Below are positions 55,714 to 64,000 of a DNA stretch of 64,000 bases, in pieces. The translations under genes and the position numbers were made by a program. The stretch's first letter is position 1. Each line of letters begins with the position of its first letter. The stretch lies in the NCBI GenBank assembly GCA_008690995.1, contig VRMN01000001.1, positions 3,162,001-3,226,000 on the forward strand. The letters run 5' to 3'. The DNA comes from Porphyridium purpureum (taxonomy: Eukaryota > Rhodophyta > Bangiophyceae > Porphyridiales > Porphyridiaceae). A model generated the notes under the pieces. That model was given only the letters and a program-made list of their open reading frames with translations. It was not told where the DNA came from and searched no databases.

Positions 55714-57489
55714 CTAGAATGCAAAGCTTTCCGAGACTACGTGTTCTACTCCAAGCTCTTGCAAAATACGAGTCGTGCTATCCATAAATCCAGCTGGGCC
55801 ACACACAAAGGCGACGGTTTCTTCCGCAAGATTCACATCCGCGAGCAAACGACTCAAATCGTCCTTTGTGGCGTAACCTGCATGGGCACTCGCCTGAGAA
55901 ACCAAAGACGAAGCGAATTCCTCTTGTGTTCTGCGAGACAGGAAAAAGTGCACGTCCGTTTCAGGATCGACGCGATTCCTGCGCACGAGCTCCCCGGCAA
56001 ATGGGATTTCATGCTCCGTGCGCTCCGTGTGCACAAGCTTCACCTTTGTGTCGTTCAAATTAAATCCACGAAGCCCCCGCAAAATGGCCATGCTCGGTGT
56101 GATCCCAATCCCGGCGCTGAATAAGAGAACGTTAGCTGCTGAGCACGAGGGAATATGGTCCTCACTCATCATAATGGGCGTCATGTGCCCGTCAACAGCC
56201 AGCAGCGTCACTTGTTGGCCGAGCTTCGCCTCATCATGCAACCACTTGCTCGCGTGTCCGTCTGGATTCCGCTTGACACTTATTTCAAGGAACGTGTCTC
56301 CAAGCAATGACCCAATAGTTTCTGAAATCGTCCATGACCGCACGCAAGTATCGTCATTTCCCTCACGATCCGGGATGGGCAGTACAAATGTTGCATACTG
56401 ACCGGGCAGAAAATGCAGCGTTCTGTCTGAGACAAAACGAAACGATTTCACATTGGGACTTTCTTCTTTGATGCGCATCAAGGTCAGCGTTGTTTCTGAG
56501 TTTTCCTTGCGGCCTATTTCATGCGCCGGTGCAATTTGTGGATTATAGGGCGAATATTCACACAGATCCCAGTGATAGTTGAATGCGTGGCGAGTGAAAC
56601 GCACCTGCGAGACATGCAATGCAACTTTGCGCCTCGTCAGGTCCTGATCGTCCCAAACTACAAACGCGTCCCCCGTAATCTGCACAACGCTACCGTGTTG
56701 GAAGTCTATGACAGTGATGCCAGCACGAGGGTTCACGTCCAGGTTCCCGAGGCTCTGAAACATTCCATTTCCTCGATAATCATCGAATTCAATCCGCGTA
56801 CCGTTTTGATCATCAAATACCCGGATAAAGCCGGGATTACCACCACGAACGTTCGCATCCGCGCCAGTTGGCTCGAAGAATGTGCCCAGGAACAATGTGT
56901 CCGCACGCTCTACCAGTGCACGCGCCTCGGGCGAAAGCCCGCTGTGTGCCACTATGGGTACTGCGGCGACATTGAATGGCGTCACATCCGCCATATTGTC
57001 CGGAAGTTTCCTGCGGGTGATGTACTTGGGGCAATTTGGAAAAGCCTCCTTCACGTGAATATCGATTCTCTCTCCGGCTTCAGAACTTCCCACGACAATA
57101 CCATTTGTCCTGTACCTTGCACGGTTTGCAAAGTCGATAGCTAGCACACCCACGGGCGACACAGCTGCCGCAGCAGATCCTTTCGTGTTCTCGAAGAAAA
57201 TGTCTGTTGGGTGGAATACTGCAGGTGCATCTATGTGAAGGGCCTGACCGAGTTCCGGGTCCATGGAAAGAATCTTGCCAGAGAATCGCATGGCGGGACT
57301 CACCCAGACGTGCCCATGCACTGGATCGACGCTTGAGACAATCACTGTTTGTGCCGACTCGATGTCGTGCTTCTTGTGCAATGGCACATTCGTTGCGATG
57401 ACAGCACCATTCTCCAGAGCCATACCCACAGTGCGAGCCTTTCTCTGTATCGCCACTTCCCCCTGGTGAAAGGGTACGTAGGGCGCCAT
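55714..57489 (-). CDS. PNPOx-like domain plus ferredoxin-reductase-type FAD/NAD(P) oxidoreductase
   Basis: 591 residues from the ATG at 57489. The N-terminal half contains two pyridoxamine-phosphate-oxidase-like FMN-binding segments (around VWVSPAMRFSGKILSMDPEL and ADTLFLGTFF ... GGNPGFIRVFDD ... GNGMFQSLGNLDVNPRAGI). The C-terminal half is FNR-like: FLPGQYATFVLPI and RSWTIS (about 382, FAD-binding RxWT/S), FSAGIGITPSMAILRGL (about 458, NAD(P) pyrophosphate) and FVCGPAGFMDST (about 562). There is no C-terminal 2Fe-2S cysteine cluster, unlike many bacterial relatives. The electron acceptor is unknown. Divergent from the GST gene. It could in principle supply electrons to a b5-type partner, but nothing shows this. 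Confidence 0.82.
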   Translation of the reverse strand: MAPYVPFHQGEVAIQRKARTVGMALENGAVIATNVPLHKKHDIESAQTVIVSSVDPVHGHVWVSPAMRFSGKILSMDPELGQALHIDAPAVFHPTDIFFENTKGSAAAAVSPVGVLAIDFANRARYRTNGIVVGSSEAGERIDIHVKEAFPNCPKYITRRKLPDNMADVTPFNVAAVPIVAHSGLSPEARALVERADTLFLGTFFEPTGADANVRGGNPGFIRVFDDQNGTRIEFDDYRGNGMFQSLGNLDVNPRAGITVIDFQHGSVVQITGDAFVVWDDQDLTRRKVALHVSQVRFTRHAFNYHWDLCEYSPYNPQIAPAHEIGRKENSETTLTLMRIKEESPNVKSFRFVSDRTLHFLPGQYATFVLPIPDREGNDDTCVRSWTISETIGSLLGDTFLEISVKRNPDGHASKWLHDEAKLGQQVTLLAVDGHMTPIMMSEDHIPSCSAANVLLFSAGIGITPSMAILRGLRGFNLNDTKVKLVHTERTEHEIPFAGELVRRNRVDPETDVHFFLSRRTQEEFASSLVSQASAHAGYATKDDLSRLLADVNLAEETVAFVCGPAGFMDSTTRILQELGVEHVVSESFAF

Positions 57490-58418
57490 CGCTCTCAGGC
57501 CTATGATACCGTGTCCCTCTCCAGTTTTCCGTGCGGCAACTCGATCGTAAATGCACTTTGTTTTTCTCGACACTTTCCGCGGCAGCAAGTAGTCTTGAAA
57601 TATTTCAATGGACCACTCCGTCGCTTACTCAACTTGATTGTTCGCTGCGGACTGTGATCGCGGAATACGACGCCACACTTTATACACATGCGGGCTGTGC
57701 GCGCTCGCCTTTTCTGCCAAGCGTCCACCAGGCCTGTCACCTACACTGACATGCCATGTAGAAATTATCCTCACAGGGAGTATCTACTCTGACCTCGGCA
57801 GGTCAGCCATGTTCGCCCGTCCGGTACGAGTCACGTGCGAATCTTTTCTCCTGGTTCCCATCTTGCCACGTACCCCTTTCGCGCTGTGTCCAACAGAAGG
57901 TAGACCGAGGCACACACGTACGACAGCGGCAGCGAAAATCGAGAAGAAGAGCCCGCGCGCTTCTGTTTCTACCCGCAACCGATGGACGAAAGTCATTCGT
58001 ATCACGGACAATGGCCGCGACGACGATGCGCACCTTTCAGAAAGTCTCTTCATGCGCCATGCGTTGTAGAGAAATTATCTCCAGCAAAGTGAAATGCCCG
58101 CGAGAAAACTCCCCTGCAGGAAGTGGAGAAAATGTGTGTGGCGGTCGAAGCGGGAGAAACGGTTCACGCGTATAAAAGGTGCGACCACAAGCGTCGTTCC
58201 ACGAAATACTTACCATCTTCCATCTTCCACTGACTTGAGAGGAGAGCGAGAGAGCGAGCACAAAAGGTGAACGGCAAGTCGCAGAGGAAGTGTACAAGGA
58301 TCGCTTCACACAGACTAGACAGATCTCACGGAAAAGCTGTTGACGAGGCGCAGGCGCTTCTGGCTTTCAAGTTCTTGTGGCGATTGCAGAACGTGAGACT
58401 CTTGGGTTGCGATTCATC
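57490..58418. promoter_or_regulatory. Divergent region between the flavin reductase-like and GST genes
   Basis: 929 bp. It contains a consensus TATA box on plus for the GST gene (58171-58178) and a GAGAG-rich leader (about 58227-58260). No gene or ACTGTACYT copy was noticed. Confidence 0.45.
58171..58178 (+). promoter_or_regulatory. TATA box of the GST gene
   Basis: TATAAAAG in a GC-rich context, 241 bp before the ATG at 58419. A start site about 30 bp downstream would leave a 5' UTR of roughly 210 bases. It is the only clean TATA box I see near a start in this window. Confidence 0.55.
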
Positions 58419-59090
58419 ATGGCGCAAGTTGTTACGCTAAAGTATCTCGATCTACCAGCTGCGTTGGGAAAGCCCGTGGCAGGACGCGGCGGTTCCGTGC
58501 GCTTCTTTCTCAAGTATCACGATGTGGAGTACAGCGAGCAGCTCGTGAGTCTCCAGGACTGGAACGGAAGCATCAAAGCCGAGGCCATCAAGACGAACGA
58601 GAGCCCCGCCGGGTATTTGCCCGTGTTGACTACGGCATCCGGACTGCAATTGACTGAGCACGTAGCGCTAATGCGTTATATTGCCGCTGCTAATCATCTC
58701 GAGAGCCAAGAGGGGGCGGAGGGGGCCGCTAAGCAGGACGTTCTTGCGTCCACGCAGATTCAGTGGCGCGACGATCTGATTGCTGCGGCCTTCAGTAGCA
58801 ATGCTGAAGACAAGACCAAGTACACGAACGAGAAGGCGGGTAAGCACTTGACGACGCTTGAGGCTCTGTATACCAAATACAAGGACACCGATGACGAATC
58901 ACCGTTTGTTTCGCCGACGGAGTCTGGCAAGGCGCTGTGGGGAGACATGGCAGTGTTCGGCGTGCTGCATGACCAAGTGCAGCTGGGTCTTGTCGATCCG
59001 ATCGTGTACGCCGAATACCCAAGGCTCAAGGCAGTGTACGACGCACTTAATGGGGATAGTGCAATTGCGTCCTGGATTGCAAATCATTGA
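58419..59090 (+). CDS. Glutathione S-transferase family protein (sigma-like)
   Basis: Conjugates glutathione to electrophiles or isomerises substrates in the cytosol. 223 residues from the ATG at 58419, the usual GST length. The N-terminal thioredoxin fold shows YLDLPAALGKPVAGRGGSVRFFLKYHDVEYSE and, before the cis-proline, GYLPVLTTASGLQLTEHVALMRYIA, which corresponds to the G-site 'LPVLxxxGxxLxxSxAIxRYxA'. The Ser/Glu usual at that site reads Thr-Glu-His. The C-terminal helical domain follows (ALWGDMAVFGVL, the N-capping box). The likely catalytic Tyr is near residue 9 (KYLDL). The TATA box suggests inducible expression. Confidence 0.82.
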   Translation: MAQVVTLKYLDLPAALGKPVAGRGGSVRFFLKYHDVEYSEQLVSLQDWNGSIKAEAIKTNESPAGYLPVLTTASGLQLTEHVALMRYIAAANHLESQEGAEGAAKQDVLASTQIQWRDDLIAAAFSSNAEDKTKYTNEKAGKHLTTLEALYTKYKDTDDESPFVSPTESGKALWGDMAVFGVLHDQVQLGLVDPIVYAEYPRLKAVYDALNGDSAIASWIANH

Positions 59091-59448
59091 TCACCAGCTG
59101 GGTGAGGCCCTTGCTGCACGCCGGCGAAGCAGGGCTCAAGGGCGTATCATCGTTAGTCCACAGTCTTTGCTGCGATGAGTCGTTGTTGATCACCATCCAC
59201 AGTAAAGGGTGTTTCCTTTTCTTTCTCCTTAGTTTCTCGCGTGAAAGCAGCCGTCGGTTGTCATGTTCTGCGCCTTCGCGACAACACGATTTCTGGCCAT
59301 TGACCTTCAAGGAGTTCGAACGAGTTGCGTCGGCCAGAGAGACCGATGGCCGTCTCGATACGAATAGAATAAATTCTGTCTAGGAAGTCACTAACGACGT
59401 GCCGACAATCTATTTGCATGTGAAGTAGAGTGTAGAACCTCGCTTCGA
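59091..59448. other. Intergenic region between convergent GST and NUP155 genes
   Basis: 358 bp. A likely GST polyadenylation signal AATAAA lies at about 59367. CTATAAATAGG at the NUP155 stop codon looks like a TATA box but has no gene downstream on plus. Nothing else seen. Confidence 0.45.
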
Positions 59449-62400
59449 CTATAAATAGGCTCGAAAGGCAGCCAGCAACGCCTCTCGTTGAGCAGAGCTC
59501 GACACGTGTCGCTCTAAGACCGTGCATGCCACAGATACAAGATGGTGCGCTTTCGCGCCCAAAGTTCCACTAGCTAAATCGGTTCGATGCGCTGACACAG
59601 TGAGCATGTGGCGCAGCAAGGAATCGACCACTGAAAGAATGTACAGCATTGTTGCGTCTGAATCGGTCCATGCATGAATGCCATCCACGGAGGAAATGTG
59701 CTCAGGACTTACCACCAAGTTCGTGTACACTTCAATCAGGAGCACCGGGTCGACGTGAAGCGCATCAAGGCAGCGCCATATCCAGCCAAGCTCAGCGCTC
59801 GTCCAGCTCCTGCTGCCGCGCTGAATCATAACAAAACTGAGCCGTTCAAGCACGTCAAGTAGGTAAGGAACCGGGAATGCGGAGCTCGCCACGCCGATCG
59901 TGCGACCAAGGGCCAACACGCGCTCACGAATGACTGCTGGTGCTGAGGGTTCTGCCGCCGCAAATTCGCGCGCCAGAATGTGGTCCCAGATCGACCGGAT
60001 GCGAGGCGCATCACGAGCACCAGCGCACGCAAATATCTCGAGCTGCGCCTCCCACATGTCAAACGGCACTGCATATTCATTGTACAGGACAGACAAGTCC
60101 AGCAACTTGCTAGAAAGCGCCGTGGTCGCCCTCTCAGCCGCAGCAAGCACTTGCCGATGGTCGTCATTCGTCCTGGTCTCGTCTACAAGCTGCTTCAGCT
60201 CACTAACCTTGCGCTTCAGATCCGCCAGCACGCGAAGCTGAACACGCGCGACATCAAGCTTTTCGGAAATTTCACGCACCAGTACATTGGCGGTGGCAAC
60301 AGCGGTGACATCGCCGCCGCTTCCGCTGCTGCCGCTCGAAATTTCAGCACGCGCATTGTGCAGAGCGTTCGCCAAGCAGCTGACACGCTCATCTAGACTC
60401 GCGTCGCTGCTTGTATCCGTCGCGATGCCTAACAGAATGTCTGCGGCCTCCTGGAAACGAGCGTGCCACACAAAGTAGCGCCAAAGCAAGTCGGGCCGGT
60501 TGCGGTACAAAAAGAGTTCCACCTTGGATGACGGAGCGCGCAACAATTGGTCGGTGCCGACCGAGCCCAGCGAGAGTAAGAAGCGGTAAAAGTGCTCCAG
60601 CAATACTTCGGATCCGTTTTCCAAAACTGCATCCATGGCGATCGCAGCCCGATCCTCGTTTGAGCTATCTAATTGCTCCCTCGTTGGATAATCGTTTCGT
60701 CGAGGCGCGTACGCATCTTCAATGTGATGAAAATCTGAGGCTGCATCGATACTACCAATAGGCAAAAAGCAATACCGAAGCAGCTCAAAGATACATTCCC
60801 GAATTCGTTCTGTGACCGCGTCCGTATCGTCGTCGTCCAAACCAGGTACATGGACGCCTTTGTCCATAACCTGAGCCTCCGCATTCAGCGCGAGCTCGAT
60901 AGCATCACGCACGGCTCCGCACGCCATGATCTCATGACAAACGAGCTGCAGCTCAGAAATCCGGGCTGCAACAGGTCGCAGACTGCGTGCCGCACCGCGG
61001 GCTAGCTGCAGAGCGCGATCGTGCTCAAACCCCTCATGTGTATGGTACGATTTCGACGACAGCGTGCGCGCGGCGTAGGCTTGTCGCACGAGTGCGAGGC
61101 CCTGCTGTAGCGCAGCATCGGCCTTGTCGAAGAAAAAGGGGCACTTCTGCAGCAACGCCGACGAAATCGTCTCCGGACTCGATGTGTCAGTGCTATATGT
61201 GGCAAAGAGTGCCTCAATCAGCAAAGATGACACCCAGCGAGCCACAGCCATGCCAGGCTTTGTTGACTGCCCTGGGGATGCTTCATGGCTCCAGCTCAGG
61301 GTGCCGATATTCACATGCATGCTCCCGCTGCCATATGATGAAAATGACTGAGGCTGTTGTTGCAGTGCAAGCAGGTGAAAAAATTGAACGTCCTCCAGAT
61401 CCCTGTCATGAGGAATCGTAAGCCGCGCGGACGATGCGCCCGAGGGCACTTGAAACTCCTGCAGCGTTGCAAGAAGCCACAGAGCCTGTAGTGCACGGTT
61501 TACGATTAGGCGCACCGCTGCAATGCGCGCCACTTCATCTTGCCATAACGCTTGAGGCGGCGGCGATGACGATGGTCGGTGCTGCTGCCGAGGAGGAGCT
61601 GAAGATCCAAATCCATTGGCACCTGGAACGCTGGAAGCACTGCCAATATTGCCACGATAAGAAAAACCCCCTTGCCCATCGAGCCCTGCACTGGGATGCT
61701 GTTTCGTCGTTTCAGACACGACCACGTGAGATATGCCAGGCAATCTTGTCAGCACATTGTCGACAACTTCCAGGATATCAATGAGACGCATCAGATGGCT
61801 CAACTCTAAATTAAACAGCAGCAAGCTTTCGTCTTGATCTGGAGGCGACTCCGCATACAACTGTGGCTGCATGCCATTCTCTGCCGCATGCCGAACAAGA
61901 CCAAAGTCCTTTGCCGCCTTGACTAATAACTTTTCGTGCCAAATCGGCGCCAGTATATCAGCCACATATTCAAGGATACCCGCACTGAGCGAGAGCTCTG
62001 GTGTCAATGTTGCCCCATTCCCAGCTACTGCGCCACCGACAGGCCGCGTCCCCGTCGACGTAAGCATCGCCGCGTTTACAACGGCAACACCGCCACGCAC
62101 AAAAAATGTGTCGACAAAAGGGTACAGCACGGTGGAAATCGAGTTCATATCATTGTGCAATGCGCAAGCCACGTGAATGTCGACCGCCAGCTCCATGCAC
62201 GCACGCACTGTATCGACGACGCCATACTCGCCCAGGAGCTCGCAGAGCCGACTTTGCATCAATTTTTGCGCATTCTTGCCGCCATCCACGGCGCCACTGC
62301 GTACAATGGCCGCGCGGATTCTATCCACGAGCCGAATGCGGCTGAAAATCAAAACCGAGGAATTGGTCAGTACTCCAAAGTCGTACGCGCCGGTACGTCC

Positions 62401-64000
62401 AACGGTTGACCACAGTTGTGAATCCACGGTACCAGATCCATGCGGGCCAACATGACTATTTCTACTGTCGCTTCCATGCAGCGATTCAGCGGCCCAAACC
62501 TTCAAGCCGGCAGTTCCGTCTTCAAGGGCTGCCATTTCCCGATCAACCACGAGCTCGGTGAGCTGCATGCTGCCAGCATACCCCGAAAAAGGTGCGTGTG
62601 CAAGCCCGCTGAATCCAAACAACGCATTTGGCATACTTGAAGGACGCTTCTCGCATAGCATGGCAACGAGCAAATCAGAGCCGCGTGGCGATACACCGCC
62701 ACCGCCGTTGCCGCTACTGCTGCTGCTACAGACAAGAAGCGCGGCACTGTGTGACCAAACGGCAAAGCGAACAGAACCCGCGGTCGCCGAAACTGCATGG
62801 GGTGGGTGACGCCATCCGAAAATGCGCATCGACGGGCGGTTGCGAGAAAGCGAGACATAGAAACGCTCACCGAGTGACGAGATCACCACAAGGCTGATAC
62901 TGGATGATACCTGCTGTGACACGCCAAATATCGCAATAAATGCACGTGGCATGGCCGGGGCGAGCCGCCTGACTTCGTCATGCACCCGAATCACCGCAAT
63001 TTGGCTGAAGGGAGGCTGCGCGTTTGTATCGTCGCCAGTCCCTTGTGCCGCTCGAGACGATGCGGCTGATGAAGCGGCTGTGAAGAGATGTTGAGGTGTT
63101 GTTGTGTGTGTCACCAGTGTGTAAGCACGCACTACGCCCATTTCTGACAGTGAATAGAGCACGCCGCGATGGTCATCGACCGTAAGGTCAACGATGGAGT
63201 CACGCTCCCATACGTACGAACGCAATGACATGGGTACAAAGCTGGACGAGTAGCTCAGCGAACGGTTAACAAGCTGGTGTGGCGCCGGTCCAAATTGCTG
63301 CCTCATTGCCGCAACGATTCCGCTTTTCACCCGCCCTACGCCTCGCGCGGCAGCATCGCTTGGCCCGCCGCGGGTCCGTGGGTACACTAGCTCGTACACA
63401 CATCCATCGCGCCCGGCAAAGAAGAGGCGACCTCCTGCGGTGTGAAGGATCTTGAGCATGGCGACTGCACCGGTTTGTACAACCAACGCGCTCCTACGAA
63501 TTGCTAGCTCACCAGACTCTGGGTCTTCAGTTACAATAAGCACCGAAATATCGAGCAGCGTGGCCACGACTAGGGCCACGGCGCTGCGCTTGGAGGCACC
63601 GGCACCGTCAACGTAGACATAAAGGGGGCTGGATGCTTTCAGTTGGAAGGAATATACACTGACGATGGTGGACGAAAAAGCTGGGCAAGCCGTGAAGTCA
63701 GTGTCACTGCCAAGATAATTCCATAGGTACAGGCGTTCGTCCACAGCAAACCACGCGCGGTGCAGCAGCGCACAAAAGCCTAGGAAACACTTTCGCTGGA
63801 CACTGCCGTACTGTTCCACCAATGCCTGCGGCATGTCCACGCGACGCACAAGCTCCAGTTCCGCGTCCCAGCCGTCCGATCTCGCACCAGCACCCTGCGC
63901 AAGCTCGGCGTCGTGCCTGAGCTCACGCGACTCGTGCATGAGCTCCCAGCCGGCCAGCGGCGTGCTGCCCGGCGCGTCCCCCGCGCGACGCCAGCAAAGC
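59449..64000 (-). CDS. NUP155: Nucleoporin NUP155/NUP170 (5' end probably outside window)
   Basis: Inner-ring scaffold nucleoporin: N-terminal beta-propeller and C-terminal alpha-solenoid. The frame has an ATG at 63939 (1,496 residues) but stays open to the right edge; the extra residues (...PLAGWELMHES) could belong to the protein, so I call it 5'-partial. The propeller entry is diagnostic: MPQALVEQYGSVQRKCFLGF, HRAWFAVDERLYLWNYLG, then GGRLFFAGRDGCVYELVYPR, SLSYSSSFVPMSLR and IVDLTVDDHRGVLYSLSEMGVVRAYTL, matching Nup155 order. The C-terminal two thirds are helical (for example EQLDSSNEDRAAIAMDAVLENGS), with Gly/Ser-rich inserts. Human NUP155 has 1,391 residues. Confidence 0.93.
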   Translation of the reverse strand, partial: LCWRRAGDAPGSTPLAGWELMHESRELRHDAELAQGAGARSDGWDAELELVRRVDMPQALVEQYGSVQRKCFLGFCALLHRAWFAVDERLYLWNYLGSDTDFTACPAFSSTIVSVYSFQLKASSPLYVYVDGAGASKRSAVALVVATLLDISVLIVTEDPESGELAIRRSALVVQTGAVAMLKILHTAGGRLFFAGRDGCVYELVYPRTRGGPSDAAARGVGRVKSGIVAAMRQQFGPAPHQLVNRSLSYSSSFVPMSLRSYVWERDSIVDLTVDDHRGVLYSLSEMGVVRAYTLVTHTTTPQHLFTAASSAASSRAAQGTGDDTNAQPPFSQIAVIRVHDEVRRLAPAMPRAFIAIFGVSQQVSSSISLVVISSLGERFYVSLSRNRPSMRIFGWRHPPHAVSATAGSVRFAVWSHSAALLVCSSSSSGNGGGGVSPRGSDLLVAMLCEKRPSSMPNALFGFSGLAHAPFSGYAGSMQLTELVVDREMAALEDGTAGLKVWAAESLHGSDSRNSHVGPHGSGTVDSQLWSTVGRTGAYDFGVLTNSSVLIFSRIRLVDRIRAAIVRSGAVDGGKNAQKLMQSRLCELLGEYGVVDTVRACMELAVDIHVACALHNDMNSISTVLYPFVDTFFVRGGVAVVNAAMLTSTGTRPVGGAVAGNGATLTPELSLSAGILEYVADILAPIWHEKLLVKAAKDFGLVRHAAENGMQPQLYAESPPDQDESLLLFNLELSHLMRLIDILEVVDNVLTRLPGISHVVVSETTKQHPSAGLDGQGGFSYRGNIGSASSVPGANGFGSSAPPRQQHRPSSSPPPQALWQDEVARIAAVRLIVNRALQALWLLATLQEFQVPSGASSARLTIPHDRDLEDVQFFHLLALQQQPQSFSSYGSGSMHVNIGTLSWSHEASPGQSTKPGMAVARWVSSLLIEALFATYSTDTSSPETISSALLQKCPFFFDKADAALQQGLALVRQAYAARTLSSKSYHTHEGFEHDRALQLARGAARSLRPVAARISELQLVCHEIMACGAVRDAIELALNAEAQVMDKGVHVPGLDDDDTDAVTERIRECIFELLRYCFLPIGSIDAASDFHHIEDAYAPRRNDYPTREQLDSSNEDRAAIAMDAVLENGSEVLLEHFYRFLLSLGSVGTDQLLRAPSSKVELFLYRNRPDLLWRYFVWHARFQEAADILLGIATDTSSDASLDERVSCLANALHNARAEISSGSSGSGGDVTAVATANVLVREISEKLDVARVQLRVLADLKRKVSELKQLVDETRTNDDHRQVLAAAERATTALSSKLLDLSVLYNEYAVPFDMWEAQLEIFACAGARDAPRIRSIWDHILAREFAAAEPSAPAVIRERVLALGRTIGVASSAFPVPYLLDVLERLSFVMIQRGSRSWTSAELGWIWRCLDALHVDPVLLIEVYTNLVVSPEHISSVDGIHAWTDSDATMLYILSVVDSLLRHMLTVSAHRTDLASGTLGAKAHHLVSVACTVLERHVSSSAQREALLAAFRAYL

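Noticed and set aside
59449-59458. TATA-like TATAAATAGG on plus
   Set aside because: It overlaps the NUP155 stop codon and no gene follows on the plus strand within the window.
1-64000. tRNA genes, other standard RNAs, transposons, virus-like elements or CRISPR arrays
   Set aside because: I looked for B-box-like GGTTCGA motifs, long terminal or inverted repeats and repeated spacers in the intergenic regions and found none that held up; a dedicated scan could still find weak cases.

Overview
The window looks like nuclear DNA of a unicellular red alga; Porphyridium or a close relative is my best guess. It is GC-rich, and almost every gene reads as one long uninterrupted frame, including frames of about 3,360 and 2,720 codons. 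The content is unmistakably eukaryotic (GCN1, ADA2, VPS35, NUP155, TBCE, Piezo). Several proteins carry N-terminal extensions that look like transit peptides of a primary plastid (short, basic, Ser/Ala-rich, with Phe near the start and no signal peptide). The species is inferred; no marker gene is present.

Layout. Nearly all genes alternate in strand, giving divergent pairs with short shared promoters and convergent pairs with tiny 3' gaps. From left to right: the C-terminal part of an Sfp-type phosphopantetheinyl transferase (cut by the edge); a divergent pair of type II membrane proteins, an O-fucosyltransferase-like glycosyltransferase and a sulfotransferase; an unrecognised large protein with a basic N-terminus and a TPR-like C-terminus; a membrane-anchored HExxH metallopeptidase divergent from ADA2; GCN1; TBCE divergent from a GCIP-like protein; a PPK2-type kinase divergent from a nitrate-reductase-like protein without its FAD/NAD(P)H module; a probable plastid DUF2470 protein; an internally duplicated unknown protein divergent from a TBC1D7-like domain fused to two bacterial-type peptidoglycan-binding domains; plastid inorganic pyrophosphatase; an M13 peptidase; Piezo divergent from VPS35; a PNPOx/ferredoxin-reductase-like protein divergent from a GST; and NUP155, running off the right edge.

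Most genes are unrelated housekeeping functions, so there is no operon-like pathway. Possible functional links are the glycosyltransferase/sulfotransferase pair (sulfated cell-surface polysaccharide) and, more speculatively, the truncated nitrate reductase with the separate flavin reductase 23 kb away.

The items I would follow up first are the TBC/peptidoglycan-binding fusion, whose frame is interrupted at a TTT-TGA shifty-stop-like T run; the nitrate reductase lacking its flavin module; and a 9-base element, ACTGTACYT, that recurs nine times in the intergenic DNA, in most cases 45-400 bp upstream of start codons. No tRNA, rRNA, CRISPR array, virus-like element or transposon was recognised. 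Several long frames open at GTG or TTG; I used the first plausible ATG because the genome is nuclear.
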